Of a DNA stretch of 64,000 nucleotides, positions 45,195-54,548 are shown one piece after another (the stretch's first letter is position 1; every line of letters starts with the position of its first letter). The translations under genes and the position numbers were made by a program. This DNA is from Chryseobacterium sp. Marseille-Q5410 (GTDB taxonomy: Bacteria; Bacteroidota; Bacteroidia; Flavobacteriales; Weeksellaceae), in the NCBI GenBank assembly GCA_946892665.1, contig CAMPOT010000001.1, positions 2,082,125-2,146,124 of the forward strand. The letters are read 5' to 3'. Under the pieces are notes generated by a model. That model was not told the origin of the DNA. It saw only the letters and a program-made list of their open reading frames with translations, and did not search any database.

Positions 45195-45512
45195 ATTATT
45201 TAAATGAAACCACGCAGAAATATTTAATTTTATTCATTCATTTATTTTCAAAAAAAAAGTACTAAATATACGATGAATAACCATTATCAGTACAAAAACG
45301 CAGATTATAAGCAAATAAGTGAAATGCCGACATGAAATTCAATAATTCATAATTTCATATTAAAAAATTATAAACTTTACAAATGTCCTTACAGAGAGGG
45401 TTTGGCATGATATTAGAACTCGCGAACGCCTACTAATTGATTAAAATTAAATTTGTGAGTTTTTGTTAAATTCTAGATTTTAATTAATTTTTAATTAAAT
45501 ATATCTTAAAAA
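45195..45512. other. Gene-free interval upstream of HU
   Basis: Very A/T-rich, no convincing ORF on either strand (the longest is about 20 codons from 45273). A second possible -7 box, TAAATTTG near 45452, could be an upstream HU promoter. No RNA structure recognised. Confidence 0.5.
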
Positions 45513-45543
45513 TTTGCACAATTTAAAAAATGTTTTATATTTG
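45513..45543 (+). promoter_or_regulatory. Promoter of the HU gene
   Basis: TTTG (45513-45516), 19-base spacer, TATATTTG (45536-45543): the cleanest Bacteroidota promoter in the window. Leader about 30 bases. Confidence 0.85.
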
Positions 45544-45578
45544 CTTTAACAATAAAACTAACCTTAATAATAATTATT

Positions 45579-45869
45579 ATGAACAAGTCTGAATTAATCG
45601 ACGCAATCGCAAAAGATGCAAACATCACAAAAGTAGCTGCTAAAGCTGCATTAGAGTCTTTCATATCCAACGTAACCGCTACTTTGAAGCAAAAAGACGG
45701 TAAAGTTTCTTTAGTTGGATTCGGTACTTTCTCCGTAGCTGAAAGAGCTGCTAGACAAGGAATTAACCCTGCAACAAAAGAACCAATTAAAATTGCTGCT
45801 AAGAAAGTTGCTAAATTCAAAGCTGGTGCTGAATTAAGCGATGCGGTAATGAGCGGAAAGAAGAAATAA
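45579..45869 (+). CDS. HU-family DNA-binding protein
   Basis: A 96-residue nucleoid protein that bends and compacts DNA. It opens MNKSELIDAIAKDANITK, carries the hinge GFGTFSVAERAARQGINP and the Pro-tipped arm NPATKEPIKIAAKKVAKF, and ends in Lys-rich GKKK. The Lys tail is slightly longer than in E. coli HU. Codon use and the strong promoter suggest high expression. A perfect-palindrome terminator follows. Confidence 0.97.
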   Translation: MNKSELIDAIAKDANITKVAAKAALESFISNVTATLKQKDGKVSLVGFGTFSVAERAARQGINPATKEPIKIAAKKVAKFKAGAELSDAVMSGKKK

Positions 45870-45892
45870 TCCTTAGATTATAAAAAAAATTT

Positions 45893-45920
45893 AAGCCTCA
45901 TCTGCAGATGAGGCTTTTTT
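45893..45920 (+). terminator. Terminator after HU
   Basis: Perfect 24-bp palindrome, AAGCCTCATCTG/CAGATGAGGCTT, followed by T. It also lies behind the converging pdxH. Confidence 0.93.
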
Positions 45921-45937
45921 ATGTGATCATATTAAAT

Positions 45938-46582
45938 TTAAGGCGCAAGACGGGAGATTTTCCAATTGTAATCATCCTGAAGTTCATAGATAATTCGGTC
46001 GTGCAAACGGTTTGGCCTGCCCTGCCAAAATTCTATTTCGTAGGGTTTAGCCAAATAACCACCCCAATTTTCCGGTCTTGGAATTTCTTTATTCACAAAT
46101 TCTTTTTCCAAATCTTTCAATTTATTTTCCAGAAAATCCCGATCCGGAATCACCTCACTTTGTGGAGAAACCACTGCTCCGAGCTGGCTGCCTTTCGGCC
46201 TCGATTGAAAATATCCGTCACTGAGATTTTCCGGAAGCCTTTCCAAATCTGCTTTAATAATTATTTGCCTTTCCAACGTAGGCCAAAAAAAGTGAAGACA
46301 GGCCTTATTGTTGCTTTCAATAGCTTTGCCTTTGCGGCTATTGTAATTGGTGTAGAACACAAAGCCTTCCCAAGTGTAGGATTTCAACAGCACCATTCTG
46401 GTCCGCGGACAACCATCGTCCTCAAGCGTGGAAACCGCCATCGCATTCGCTTCCGAAACATCGGGATTCTCACTTGCATCTAAAAACCAGTTTCGGAACT
46501 GCTCCATAGGATTTTCTTTTATTTGGTTTTCAAGAAGTTGAGATTTTTCGTAGACTTTTCTTTTGTCATGTAAGTTTTCCAT
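45938..46582 (-). CDS. pdxH: Pyridoxamine 5'-phosphate oxidase
   Basis: Oxidises PNP or PMP to pyridoxal phosphate using FMN. The 214-residue protein has PRTRMVLLKSY (FMN site, near residue 58), FYTNYNSRKGKAIESN, and the C-terminal substrate motif EFWQGRPNRLHDRIIY. Length is normal. It diverges from the YqgE gene with 54 bp between starts. It is transcribed toward HU and shares its terminator region. Confidence 0.96.
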   Translation of the reverse strand: MENLHDKRKVYEKSQLLENQIKENPMEQFRNWFLDASENPDVSEANAMAVSTLEDDGCPRTRMVLLKSYTWEGFVFYTNYNSRKGKAIESNNKACLHFFWPTLERQIIIKADLERLPENLSDGYFQSRPKGSQLGAVVSPQSEVIPDRDFLENKLKDLEKEFVNKEIPRPENWGGYLAKPYEIEFWQGRPNRLHDRIIYELQDDYNWKISRLAP

Positions 46583-46595
46583 TCAATTTTTTTAT

Positions 46596-46603
46596 TACAT
46601 TTG
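46596..46603 (+). promoter_or_regulatory. -7 box of the YqgE gene
   Basis: TACATTTG, exact TAnnTTTG match, 33 bases before the chosen ATG. Confidence 0.5.
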
Positions 46604-46636
46604 ATTATAGGTTTTTTAGTCGGCCTAGTGTTTCAG

Positions 46637-47185
46637 ATGAATCATTCATACAAAGGTAAAATTTTAATTTCTACTCCGGATATTTCCAGTGATATCTTTT
46701 CACGTTCTGTTATCCTAATGATTGAGCATACTGCGGAAGGCGCATTTGGATTGATCTTGAATAAAAAAAATACGAAAATGAGTGCGAGATTACTCTCAAT
46801 TTTCGGATTCCAGGTGGATGTGTATGAAGGTGGTCCTGTAGAAAACGACAAAATCTTCTTCATTAATAAAGGCGAAAAAATTACAGAAAACTTCACCGAA
46901 ATTGGCGAAGATTATTACCTTACGGAAGATGTTGAAAATGTAGTTTCGGCAATTATCGACCAGAAAATTTCAACAGAGGACATCAAAGTTTTTTCGGGAT
47001 ATTCCGGTTGGGGACCGCAACAACTTGAACAGGAAATCTGGCAGAAAGTGTGGACTGTGGTTGATGCCTATAATCTAGATTATACCTTACCCACCGATCA
47101 TCATTTATGGAAAAATATTATGCAAAATCTCGGAGGCGAATTTTTGCTTTGGGCCAATACTCCGGAGAACATTTCGTTGAATTGA
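46637..47185 (+). CDS. YqgE/AlgH-family protein
   Basis: A 182-residue cytoplasmic protein of the YqgE/AlgH (DUF179) family. The family motif opens KGKILISTPDISSDIFSRSV, continues EGAFGLILNK and GGPVENDKIFF, and holds FSGYSGWGPQQLEQEI near residue 130. AlgH was named for alginate control in Pseudomonas; the general role is unknown. I chose ATG 46637 (MNHSYKGK); a longer frame from 46601 would run through the promoter box. Confidence 0.92.
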   Translation: MNHSYKGKILISTPDISSDIFSRSVILMIEHTAEGAFGLILNKKNTKMSARLLSIFGFQVDVYEGGPVENDKIFFINKGEKITENFTEIGEDYYLTEDVENVVSAIIDQKISTEDIKVFSGYSGWGPQQLEQEIWQKVWTVVDAYNLDYTLPTDHHLWKNIMQNLGGEFLLWANTPENISLN

Positions 47186-47272
47186 AAATATTGGTTACTT
47201 TAACAAAACTTTAATAATTTAAACATAATTTCCTCACAAAACATTCGTTCTTAATTGAACTTCAAAAAATCA

Positions 47273-47315
47273 AAACCCGGTAAATGACTTTCTCAAAAGG
47301 TTGTTTCCCGGGTTT
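47273..47315. terminator. Convergent terminator with a long loop
   Basis: AAACCCGG/CCGGGTTT, eight-base stem, 27-base loop, between YqgE and the converging class IV aminotransferase-like gene. Confidence 0.55.
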
Positions 47316-47323
47316 GTCAATTG

Positions 47324-48130
47324 TTATTGGAAATGTGTTTTCCATTGATTGACCATTTCCTCAAAGCGACTTTTTCCGAATGTTTTATTTCGAATTTTAC
47401 TTACTGCAAAAATCCCTTTTTCATCCGACATCACAAGGACTTCTTCGGCTTTTTGCGATTCAAAAGCGATCATTTCCGCTTCCTGAATTTCGGCTAGATT
47501 ATTTTTATGAACAAAAGTCATGAAATTCTCCATCAAGGGAGAAATATAAGCCCCTTCTGACTGCTTAGGGATTTTGATCGTATTTCCTTCCAAAAACAAT
47601 AGATTACCCGAAATACTTCTGGCAATTCTCTTATTGGGATTCAACAAAATAAGATCATCTAAATCGTTTTCTTTTGCATAAATCTCTGCGTAGGTATTTT
47701 CCGGACAGTGCACGCGAATGTTGCTGAGCAAATTTGTATTCACATTGATTTCCTTTATTAAATCCATTTCATAATCTCCCTGGATGGCTAAAACATCTTG
47801 GTGCTCATCTACTTCTGCGTAAAACGAAATATCAGCTTTCTGCAAAAAGTCGTCACCTAAATTTCTGTACATCAATATTTGGATAATCCCGTTGGAAACT
47901 CCTTTGTTAATCACATTTGCCAAAAAAAGTTCTTCAAAGAAATCCAAAGTAAAACCAAGCGGAATATTCATCCTCATTTTTCGCATCGATGCCATTAGGA
48001 AAAAGTAAGATTCCTCGGCCATAATGAGTTGGGAACTGCGGACAAAAAAAGAAGCTTTCACCGCATCACCATAAAGAAATGCTCGGTTTTGAGGTTTAAA
48101 ATTTTCGGAAGTAAAGGTTATTTTTTCCAA
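47324..48130 (-). CDS. Class IV aminotransferase-like protein, PLP lysine replaced
   Basis: A 268-residue protein with the fold-type IV PLP layout (BCAT / aminodeoxychorismate lyase): FKPQNRAFLYGDAVKASFFV at the N-terminus and LDDLILLNPNKRIARSISGN in the second domain. In active relatives of this lineage the catalytic Lys lies in a segment like LLSTLKT; here the aligned segment is LLSNIRV, giving Arg at about 139. The usual Glu of the VxExxxxN motif is also gone (IARSISGN). It has no stop or frameshift and is of normal length, so it is probably a maintained non-enzyme or has changed function. Confidence 0.82.
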   Translation of the reverse strand: MEKITFTSENFKPQNRAFLYGDAVKASFFVRSSQLIMAEESYFFLMASMRKMRMNIPLGFTLDFFEELFLANVINKGVSNGIIQILMYRNLGDDFLQKADISFYAEVDEHQDVLAIQGDYEMDLIKEINVNTNLLSNIRVHCPENTYAEIYAKENDLDDLILLNPNKRIARSISGNLLFLEGNTIKIPKQSEGAYISPLMENFMTFVHKNNLAEIQEAEMIAFESQKAEEVLVMSDEKGIFAVSKIRNKTFGKSRFEEMVNQWKTHFQ

Positions 48131-48205
48131 AACGAAATAAATTTATATTAAAAAAAATAATGAACGAAAAATCGTCCATCAAGTTTATTTTTATTCAATG
48201 AAAAA

Positions 48206-48592
48206 TTAAGAAGCTCCTAATTTAATTTTAAGGTTTTCAATGAGATTTTCCCAGTAAAGTTGGTTTTCATCCTCGTCGCCAGGTTCACAGAAATCGGTGA
48301 TATTAAGGGAGAGATCATCGGTGATATCATCTATGGCAATTGTCATCTCGAAGAAATATTTTGTTCCTTCGTCTTCTTCCCAACGAAAACGTACGAAACT
48401 TTCTGGCTTATAGCGAATAAGCGTTGCTTTTTCAGAGGGGCCACCATTCCAACTAAAGAAAAAGTCATCACCTTTTTCTACTACTTCATCGGCAAACCAT
48501 TCAGAAAGTCCTTCTGCACTTGCCATATATTCATACAAAATTTCCGACTGACAGTGCATTGGAAATTCATACTGCACTTTCGTTTTCGCCAT
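48206..48592 (-). CDS. START-like (SRPBCC) domain protein
   Basis: A 128-residue cytoplasmic protein of the START/SRPBCC fold, related to the START_2 group found throughout Bacteroidota. It opens AKTKVQYEFPMHCQSEILYE, has EGLSEWFADEVV, FFFSWNGGPSEKATLI and RFRWEEDEGTKYFFEM. The ligand is unknown. The start is ATG 48592 rather than 48622: a GGGAGC ribosome site lies eight bases before it, unusual in this window. It lies 75 bp before the class IV gene on the same strand. Confidence 0.85.
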   Translation of the reverse strand: MAKTKVQYEFPMHCQSEILYEYMASAEGLSEWFADEVVEKGDDFFFSWNGGPSEKATLIRYKPESFVRFRWEEDEGTKYFFEMTIAIDDITDDLSLNITDFCEPGDEDENQLYWENLIENLKIKLGAS

Positions 48593-48725
48593 ATTGCTCC
48601 CTATTTTTTTAATGTGTCGCAATATATAAATTAATTTTTAATCTAAGCAAAATATTTATCTAAAAATGCGAAATATCATATTACTTTTACAGAACGAGAT
48701 GTACCTAAACGATTTGCCAAAAAAG

Positions 48726-49901
48726 TTAATCTTCACTGAGAACTTCGAGGATGATCTTGCAACCTTCCTTAATCTCTTCTAATGACAAAGTTAACGGTGG
48801 AGAAATCCTCAAATATTCGTTTCGGTACAACTGCCAAAAAACAATTAAACCTTTATCCATGCATCTTTTAGCAACATCGATCGTGTATTCCGGCGAGCCT
48901 AAATTTATGGCCAACATCAATCCGCGACCGTTAATATTTTTAATTTTAGGATGAACCAAAAGTTCACGGAACAATTTTTCTTTTTCGTGGACTTCATTCA
49001 TCAAACCACTTTCCAAAACCTCTTTTAAAGTAGCATAGCTCGACGCAGCAATCAGCGGATTACCACCAAAAGTTGTGATATGTCCGAGTTTAGGGGAACG
49101 CGATAAGCTTTCCATAATTTTACGGGAACTCATAAACGCACCTACGGGAACGCCGCCGCCCATTCCTTTTCCCATCGCCAGAATATCCGGAACAATTCCA
49201 TAATGTTCGAAGGCAAAGAGCTTTCCGGTACGTCCAAACCCCGGCTGAATTTCATCGAGAATAAGCAGTGCTCCCAACTCCTCGCATCGGGCTTTCAGTT
49301 TTTTTAAATAATCTTCTTTAGGAAGCAGAAATCCCGCAGCACCTTGAATGGTTTCCAGGATGACGCCTGCGGTTTTTTCAGTGATCTTTTCTAAATCTTT
49401 ATCATTATTAAATTCAATGAAACTCACCATTGGCAAAAGCGGGCGAAATTCTCGTTTGTGATATTCATTGCCTGCAACCGATAAAGCACCATGGGTATTG
49501 CCGTGATACGCATCTTTAAAGGAAATAATTTCTTCTCTTCCGGTATATCTTTTGGCCAATTTCAAGCTTCCATCAATCGCTTCCGCACCAGAATTGACGA
49601 GGTAGGTCATCTCCAAAGGTTCAGGAGTTGATTCCGCAAGCAGTTTACAAAGCGCTACAGGCATTTCCTGCGCATATTCGCCATAAACCATTACGTGCAA
49701 ATATTTTTCAGCTTGTGTTTTGATTGCGTTTACAATTTTCGGGTGTGAATGCCCCAAAGTATTGGCAGAAACTCCTGCAACGAAATCGAGATATTTTTTT
49801 CCGTTTTTGCCATAAATATAGCTTCCTTCGGCTTTTTCTACTTCAAAACCTGACGCAAATGGAGTGGTTTGCGCTTGATAATTAAAGAAATCTTTATGCA
49901 T
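48726..49901 (-). CDS. Class III PLP aminotransferase (acetylornithine/ornithine type)
   Basis: A 391-residue fold-type I class III aminotransferase. PLP-Lys lies in ILAMGKGMGGGVPVGAFM, with DEIQPGFGRTGKLFAFEH before it and GNPLIAASSYATL after. It opens MHKDFFNYQAQTTPFASGF; the open frame 13 codons further up is not needed. Substrate cannot be fixed from sequence: relatives act on acetylornithine, ornithine, 4-aminobutyrate or lysine. No arginine genes lie nearby. Transcribed alone. Confidence 0.9.
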   Translation of the reverse strand: MHKDFFNYQAQTTPFASGFEVEKAEGSYIYGKNGKKYLDFVAGVSANTLGHSHPKIVNAIKTQAEKYLHVMVYGEYAQEMPVALCKLLAESTPEPLEMTYLVNSGAEAIDGSLKLAKRYTGREEIISFKDAYHGNTHGALSVAGNEYHKREFRPLLPMVSFIEFNNDKDLEKITEKTAGVILETIQGAAGFLLPKEDYLKKLKARCEELGALLILDEIQPGFGRTGKLFAFEHYGIVPDILAMGKGMGGGVPVGAFMSSRKIMESLSRSPKLGHITTFGGNPLIAASSYATLKEVLESGLMNEVHEKEKLFRELLVHPKIKNINGRGLMLAINLGSPEYTIDVAKRCMDKGLIVFWQLYRNEYLRISPPLTLSLEEIKEGCKIILEVLSED

Positions 49902-50009
49902 AAAAATACTACGTAATTTAGAATAATAAAACTGCTGCAAAGTTCGGGAAATAAAATTGTCTTACCTTAAAATTTAAATATATTCTTAAGGCGTTTTGAA
50001 CTTTAGAAA

Positions 50010-51230
50010 CTAAAGTCGCTTTTTCCTAAAGGTAAAATAAACAATCACCGCACTGATGGCCATCAGTATAAAGCCGAGAAAGAAAGGTGCTCCCGGAAAT
50101 TTGAATGGGGCAGCATCGTGCGTGAAATAATAAAAAATATTAGTCATCAGCGGTGGTCCAACAATCGCTGTTAAGCTCACCAAACTCGCTAGAGCTCCTT
50201 GCAATTCTCCTTGCTCATTTTTCGGAACCTCTGAGGAAATTACCGATTGCAAAGCCGGGCCGGCAATTCCTCCCAATCCGTAAGGAATGAGGAAAGCAAA
50301 CATCATCCAGCTTTCGCTTGCAAAAGCAAAAAGAATCATCCCAACGGCATAAAGCGACAGACCGTAGAAAATGCTTTTTTCATTTCCTAATTTGGGCTGA
50401 ATCAATCGAATTAAATAGCCTTGAACCAAAGCTGCCATAAAACCAGAAACACCCAGCGAAATTCCGACCAGTTTCTCGGTCCAGTTGAATTTGTACATGG
50501 TGAAGAAAGTCCAGTTGGTTTGCACCGCATGTCCGGCAATGTACACAAAAATTAGAGCGGCGATGAGCCCCAAAATCTGAGGATATTTTCGCAACTGAAG
50601 CAAAGATCCTACAGGATTTGCGCGCTTCCAATTGAACGGACGGAGATTTGCTTTGTCCAAACTTTCGGGAAGGATAAACAAGCCATAAAGAAAATTCACC
50701 AAACACAAAACAGAAGCTGCATAAAACGGAACCCTAGGACCATATTGACCTAAAACTCCTCCGATGACCGGTCCAATGATAAAACCTAAACCAAAAGCAG
50801 CCCCGATCATCCCGAAGTTCTTTGCGCGATCTTCATCCGTAGAAATATCAGCTATGTATGCACTTGCGGTGGTAATACTCGCGCCAGTAATTCCTGAAAA
50901 AATTCTACCAACAAAAAGCCAAAATATCGTTGGAGCAAGCGCTTGAATCATGAAATTAAGAGAAAATCCCAAAAGCGAAAACAAAATAATCGGTCGCCGA
51001 CCAAAGCGATCACTTAAACCTCCTAACACGGACGCGAAGACAAACTGCATCGCGGCATATACAAAACTTAGCCAGCCACCATATTGAGAGGCAACGCTGA
51101 GATCGGGATTGTGAATAAGCTCCTGGATAAGTTTAGGAACTACAGGAATTACAATTCCCCAACCTGTAATATCGATAAGGAGGGTAATAAAAATAAAACC
51201 TATCGCTGCGGATTTCTGATTTTTTTTCAT
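50010..51230 (-). CDS. MFS transporter, TetA-like drug:H+ antiporter family
   Basis: A 406-residue inner-membrane protein with 12 helices. Motif A between helices 2 and 3 reads [14 protein letters not shown], and [20 protein letters not shown] (helix 4-5) with [13 protein letters not shown] (motif C) mark the antiporter subfamily of TetA. Chromosomal homologues are common in flavobacteria, and no resistance elements surround this gene, so tetracycline resistance should not be assumed. A -7 box ends six bases before the ATG. Confidence 0.9.
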   Translation of the reverse strand: MKKNQKSAAIGFIFITLLIDITGWGIVIPVVPKLIQELIHNPDLSVASQYGGWLSFVYAAMQFVFASVLGGLSDRFGRRPIILFSLLGFSLNFMIQALAPTIFWLFVGRIFSGITGASITTASAYIADISTDEDRAKNFGMIGAAFGLGFIIGPVIGGVLGQYGPRVPFYAASVLCLVNFLYGLFILPESLDKANLRPFNWKRANPVGSLLQLRKYPQILGLIAALIFVYIAGHAVQTNWTFFTMYKFNWTEKLVGISLGVSGFMAALVQGYLIRLIQPKLGNEKSIFYGLSLYAVGMILFAFASESWMMFAFLIPYGLGGIAGPALQSVISSEVPKNEQGELQGALASLVSLTAIVGPPLMTNIFYYFTHDAAPFKFPGAPFFLGFILMAISAVIVYFTFRKKRL

Positions 51231-51236
51231 GTATTA

Positions 51237-51244
51237 CAAAGATA
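51237..51244 (-). promoter_or_regulatory. -7 box of the MFS gene, near-leaderless
   Basis: TATCTTTG then TAATAC then ATG on the minus strand. Confidence 0.6.
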
Positions 51245-51277
51245 GTTTATGTGAAAACAAGTTTCTTATTTTTTTAA

Positions 51278-51307
51278 AATAAAAATGTCCCTCTTTCGAA
51301 GGACATT
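51278..51307 (-). terminator. Terminator of secDF
   Basis: AATGTCC/GGACATT with a ten-base loop and a T run on the minus strand, 20 bp after the secDF stop and close to the MFS start. Confidence 0.75.
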
Positions 51308-51327
51308 ATATAAAATTTAAAAAGGGA

Positions 51328-54249
51328 TTAAACTTTTTTAGCTTTCTCTGCTACTTCTTTGTCTACCGAAGATTTTCCGTGTACCGCTTCTTCTCTTCCT
51401 TTCCCTTTCAGGAAGTCGTAAGCAATTGCCGAAGCGATAAAGATCGAAGAATAAGTACCGAATGCAATACCCAACAGCAATGCAAACATAAATCCTCTAA
51501 GGTTATCTCCACCGAAAATAAAGATGGCAAGAATTACCATAATCGTAGTGAAAGAGGTGTTGAAAGTTCTACCCAAAGTACTGGAAATCGAATCATCAAA
51601 CAAGCCTGCTAAAGTAAGTGATTTTTTCTCTCTTAAATACTCACGGATTCTGTCGAATACAATTACCGTATCGTTAATCGAATAACCCAAAACAGTAAGA
51701 ATCGCCGCTATAAAATCCTGGTTGATCTCCAGATTAAATGGCATATATTTATGAAGGAATGAGTATACCCCCAAAATAATAATTGCATCGTGAGCAAGAC
51801 CAGCAACCGCACCTAAAGAGAACTGCCATTTGCGGAATCTCAATAAGATATAAAGGAAAATACCAGCCAAAGCAGCAATGAGTGCAAAAGTTCCTCCTGT
51901 TTTGATATCATCCGCTACGGTAGGACCAACTTTAGTTGAAGACACAATACCCGCATGGTCTTTGTCCGCAGATTTGAAATTCTCCAAAGTCATGTTCGCC
52001 GGAAGTTCTTCTTTCAAACCTTCAAATAATTTTTCTTCAATTGTTTGATCTGCTTTCAAGGATTCATCATCAATCAAATAATCGGTTGAAATTTTCAATT
52101 GATTATTGTTACCGAAAGTTTTCGCCTCTACAGAAGAATTTTTGTTATCTGCAGTTTTGAAGATTTTCAATAACTTTTCTTCTACTTTATTTCCATCAAC
52201 TGGTTTTTCGAATCTTACTACATAGTTTCTACCGCCTGTAAAATCGATTCCGTATTTAAATCCGTTGGTGAAGATTGAAATTAAACTTGCAACGGTAAGA
52301 ACAGCTGAAATGATATAGGCAAATTTTCTTTTCCCAATAAAATCAATCCAGATATTTCTGAAGAGATTTTTAGTTGGAGGAGTCCAAACTGAAAGTCCTT
52401 TTCCTTTGTTAAGTCTTGAGAAAATCATCACTCTTGAAAGCAATACCGAAGTAAAAAACGTCATCAAGATACCGATGATTAATGTTACCGCAAAACCTTT
52501 GATTGGACCTGTTCCGAATACGTACAGCACCACCGCAGTAAGAATCGTGGTAAGGTGACCATCGACAATCGCAGAAAGTGCATGTTTGAAACCATCTTTA
52601 TATGCTTCCAGAATACTTTTACCAGCGAAAAGTTCCTCTTTGGTTCTTTCATAGATAATTACGTTGGTATCCACCGCCATCGCCATTGATAACACAATAC
52701 CTGCAATCCCAGGAAGTGTAAGTGTAGCATCCACAGAATCCATGATCCCGAAAATGTAGAAAAGGTTAATAACCATTGCAATTACCGCATAAACCCCAGC
52801 TCCACCGTAATAGAAAATGATATATGCAATGATCACTAAGAAAGCAATAGCAAAAGAAAGCATACCCGCGTTGATCGACTCCTGGCCTAAAGAAGGTCCT
52901 ACAACATCTGCCTGAACGATTTTCGCACTTGCTGGTAATTTACCCGCACCTAAAACATCTACCAAATCCTGAGCTTCTTGCTGAGAGAAGTTTCCGGAAA
53001 TCTGAGTTCTTCCGTTTGGAATTTCGTTTACTACGTTTGGAGCGGTATAAACCACGTTATCCAAAGTTACTGCAACCGGTTTGTTTACGTTTTTCCCGGT
53101 AAGTGTTTTCCAGTCTTTAGAACCTTTAGAGTCCATTTGCATATCCACCACCACTCTTCCAAGTTCATCATAGTTTACTCTTGCAGATTCTACCGCACCG
53201 TCAACCGGAGCTTTTTGGGTGATGTTTCCGCGGATCGCATACAATACCAAATTATTTGGATCTGTCGCTTCTGGCTTATAACCCCACATAAATTGGGTAT
53301 ATTTGATGTTTGCCGGACGAAGATTTTTTGCTATTTCAGAATTTAAAATTTTATTAACAATCGCAGTATCTGAAACTTTAATGTTCGCTACTCCGTTGGC
53401 TCTAAGGGTATTCAACTGAAGAATGTTCATCAGGTTGGTGTTTTTAGGCACTCCAATAGAATCTCCACTTGCTGCGATTACCGTATTTAACTGTTGGAAA
53501 TAAGGATAAACTTCCTGTGCTTGCTGTACTTCCCAAAACTGAAGTTTAGCAGATGTTTGCAACATTTTCTTAACCCGATCAATGTCTTTAATTCCCGGCA
53601 TTTCTACAGAAATTCTTCCGGTTCCCGGAACTCTCTGTACGTTCGGTTGGGTAACACCCATTTTATCAATACGGGTACGAATAACTTCGTAAGCAGAACC
53701 TTCCGAAGCTTCAATTTTTCTTCTGATGATATTTTTCACCTCATCGTCGGAAGAGTTGTATTTGATTTCAGATAAATTGGTATTCCCAAAAATTTCAGGA
53801 TCTGCAAGTTTCAGGTTGGTATTTTTCTCTTTGTTCACCAAATCGAATTGTACGAAGAAATTCTCGATATAATTCTTGGTAGAGTTTTTCTGCACTGCAT
53901 CAGTTCTGTTTAGCGCTTCCAAAAGAATCGGATTGGATGAATAATTGGTTAAGCCATTTACCAAATCTCTTTGGTTGATTTCAAGCAAAACGTTGATCCC
54001 GCCTTTCAAATCGAGACCCAATTTCATTTCTTTTTCCTTGGCTTTGGTATAATAAAGCTTAGTAAAACCGAGATTCAGGGTGTCTTGAGAGAGTCTGGCT
54101 ATTTCTTTTTGATAAATTGCCGGGTTGTCTCCAGCAATTTCTGCCGCTTGCTTTTCAATTTTTCCAGCATACCAAGTTGGCAGCAATTCGTTAAGACAAA
54201 TAAGTCCTAAAATAACCGCCACCAGCGTAATAAGTCCTTTTCCTTGCAT
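51328..54249 (-). CDS. secDF: Protein translocase subunit SecDF (fused)
   Basis: Drives the late, proton-motive-force-dependent steps of Sec export. The 973-residue fusion has SecD in residues 1-630: TM1 (LITLVAVILGLICLNEL), LGLDLKGGINVLLEI, the P1 periplasmic domain, and the SecD membrane bundle with AVDTNVIIYERTKEEL. SecF fills 650-950: YGIDFTGGRNYVVRF, then GYSINDTVIVFDRIREY. Two copies of the conserved Asp-containing motif are present, one per half. The C-terminus is Lys/Glu rich. The fusion is normal for Bacteroidota. No yajC nearby. Confidence 0.97.
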   Translation of the reverse strand: MQGKGLITLVAVILGLICLNELLPTWYAGKIEKQAAEIAGDNPAIYQKEIARLSQDTLNLGFTKLYYTKAKEKEMKLGLDLKGGINVLLEINQRDLVNGLTNYSSNPILLEALNRTDAVQKNSTKNYIENFFVQFDLVNKEKNTNLKLADPEIFGNTNLSEIKYNSSDDEVKNIIRRKIEASEGSAYEVIRTRIDKMGVTQPNVQRVPGTGRISVEMPGIKDIDRVKKMLQTSAKLQFWEVQQAQEVYPYFQQLNTVIAASGDSIGVPKNTNLMNILQLNTLRANGVANIKVSDTAIVNKILNSEIAKNLRPANIKYTQFMWGYKPEATDPNNLVLYAIRGNITQKAPVDGAVESARVNYDELGRVVVDMQMDSKGSKDWKTLTGKNVNKPVAVTLDNVVYTAPNVVNEIPNGRTQISGNFSQQEAQDLVDVLGAGKLPASAKIVQADVVGPSLGQESINAGMLSFAIAFLVIIAYIIFYYGGAGVYAVIAMVINLFYIFGIMDSVDATLTLPGIAGIVLSMAMAVDTNVIIYERTKEELFAGKSILEAYKDGFKHALSAIVDGHLTTILTAVVLYVFGTGPIKGFAVTLIIGILMTFFTSVLLSRVMIFSRLNKGKGLSVWTPPTKNLFRNIWIDFIGKRKFAYIISAVLTVASLISIFTNGFKYGIDFTGGRNYVVRFEKPVDGNKVEEKLLKIFKTADNKNSSVEAKTFGNNNQLKISTDYLIDDESLKADQTIEEKLFEGLKEELPANMTLENFKSADKDHAGIVSSTKVGPTVADDIKTGGTFALIAALAGIFLYILLRFRKWQFSLGAVAGLAHDAIIILGVYSFLHKYMPFNLEINQDFIAAILTVLGYSINDTVIVFDRIREYLREKKSLTLAGLFDDSISSTLGRTFNTSFTTIMVILAIFIFGGDNLRGFMFALLLGIAFGTYSSIFIASAIAYDFLKGKGREEAVHGKSSVDKEVAEKAKKV

Positions 54250-54283
54250 TGTTAATAGTTTACAATATTAAAATTATAGTCGG

Positions 54284-54291
54284 CAAATATA
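54284..54291 (-). promoter_or_regulatory. -7 box of secDF
   Basis: TATATTTG on the minus strand, 34 bases before the start codon. The remainder up to the hemN stop (54549) shows no gene or terminator I could support. Confidence 0.55.
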
Positions 54292-54548
54292 ATGATTTTA
54301 GGAAGAATTAAGAATTTTTTAACAAAAGAATTTGCTTTGATTTTTTTAAATAGAAAAAACCCAAAAAACATGCGTACATCGCGGTCAAATTGCGATATAT
54401 CATCATTATTATTTAATTCAAAAATGGTAAATAATGACATAATGCGCTACCAAATTCTTTGAAAGATTTAATCCATCGTTTCGCTTTTCGATGTGCAGGG
54501 AAAAGTTAAAAACTAGTATAAATTTCAAAAAATAATTTCCAAACTCGG

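Noticed and set aside
50010..51230. Acquired tetracycline resistance gene
   Set aside because: The MFS protein is TetA-like, but no mobile elements or regulator surround it; a chromosomal exporter is more likely.
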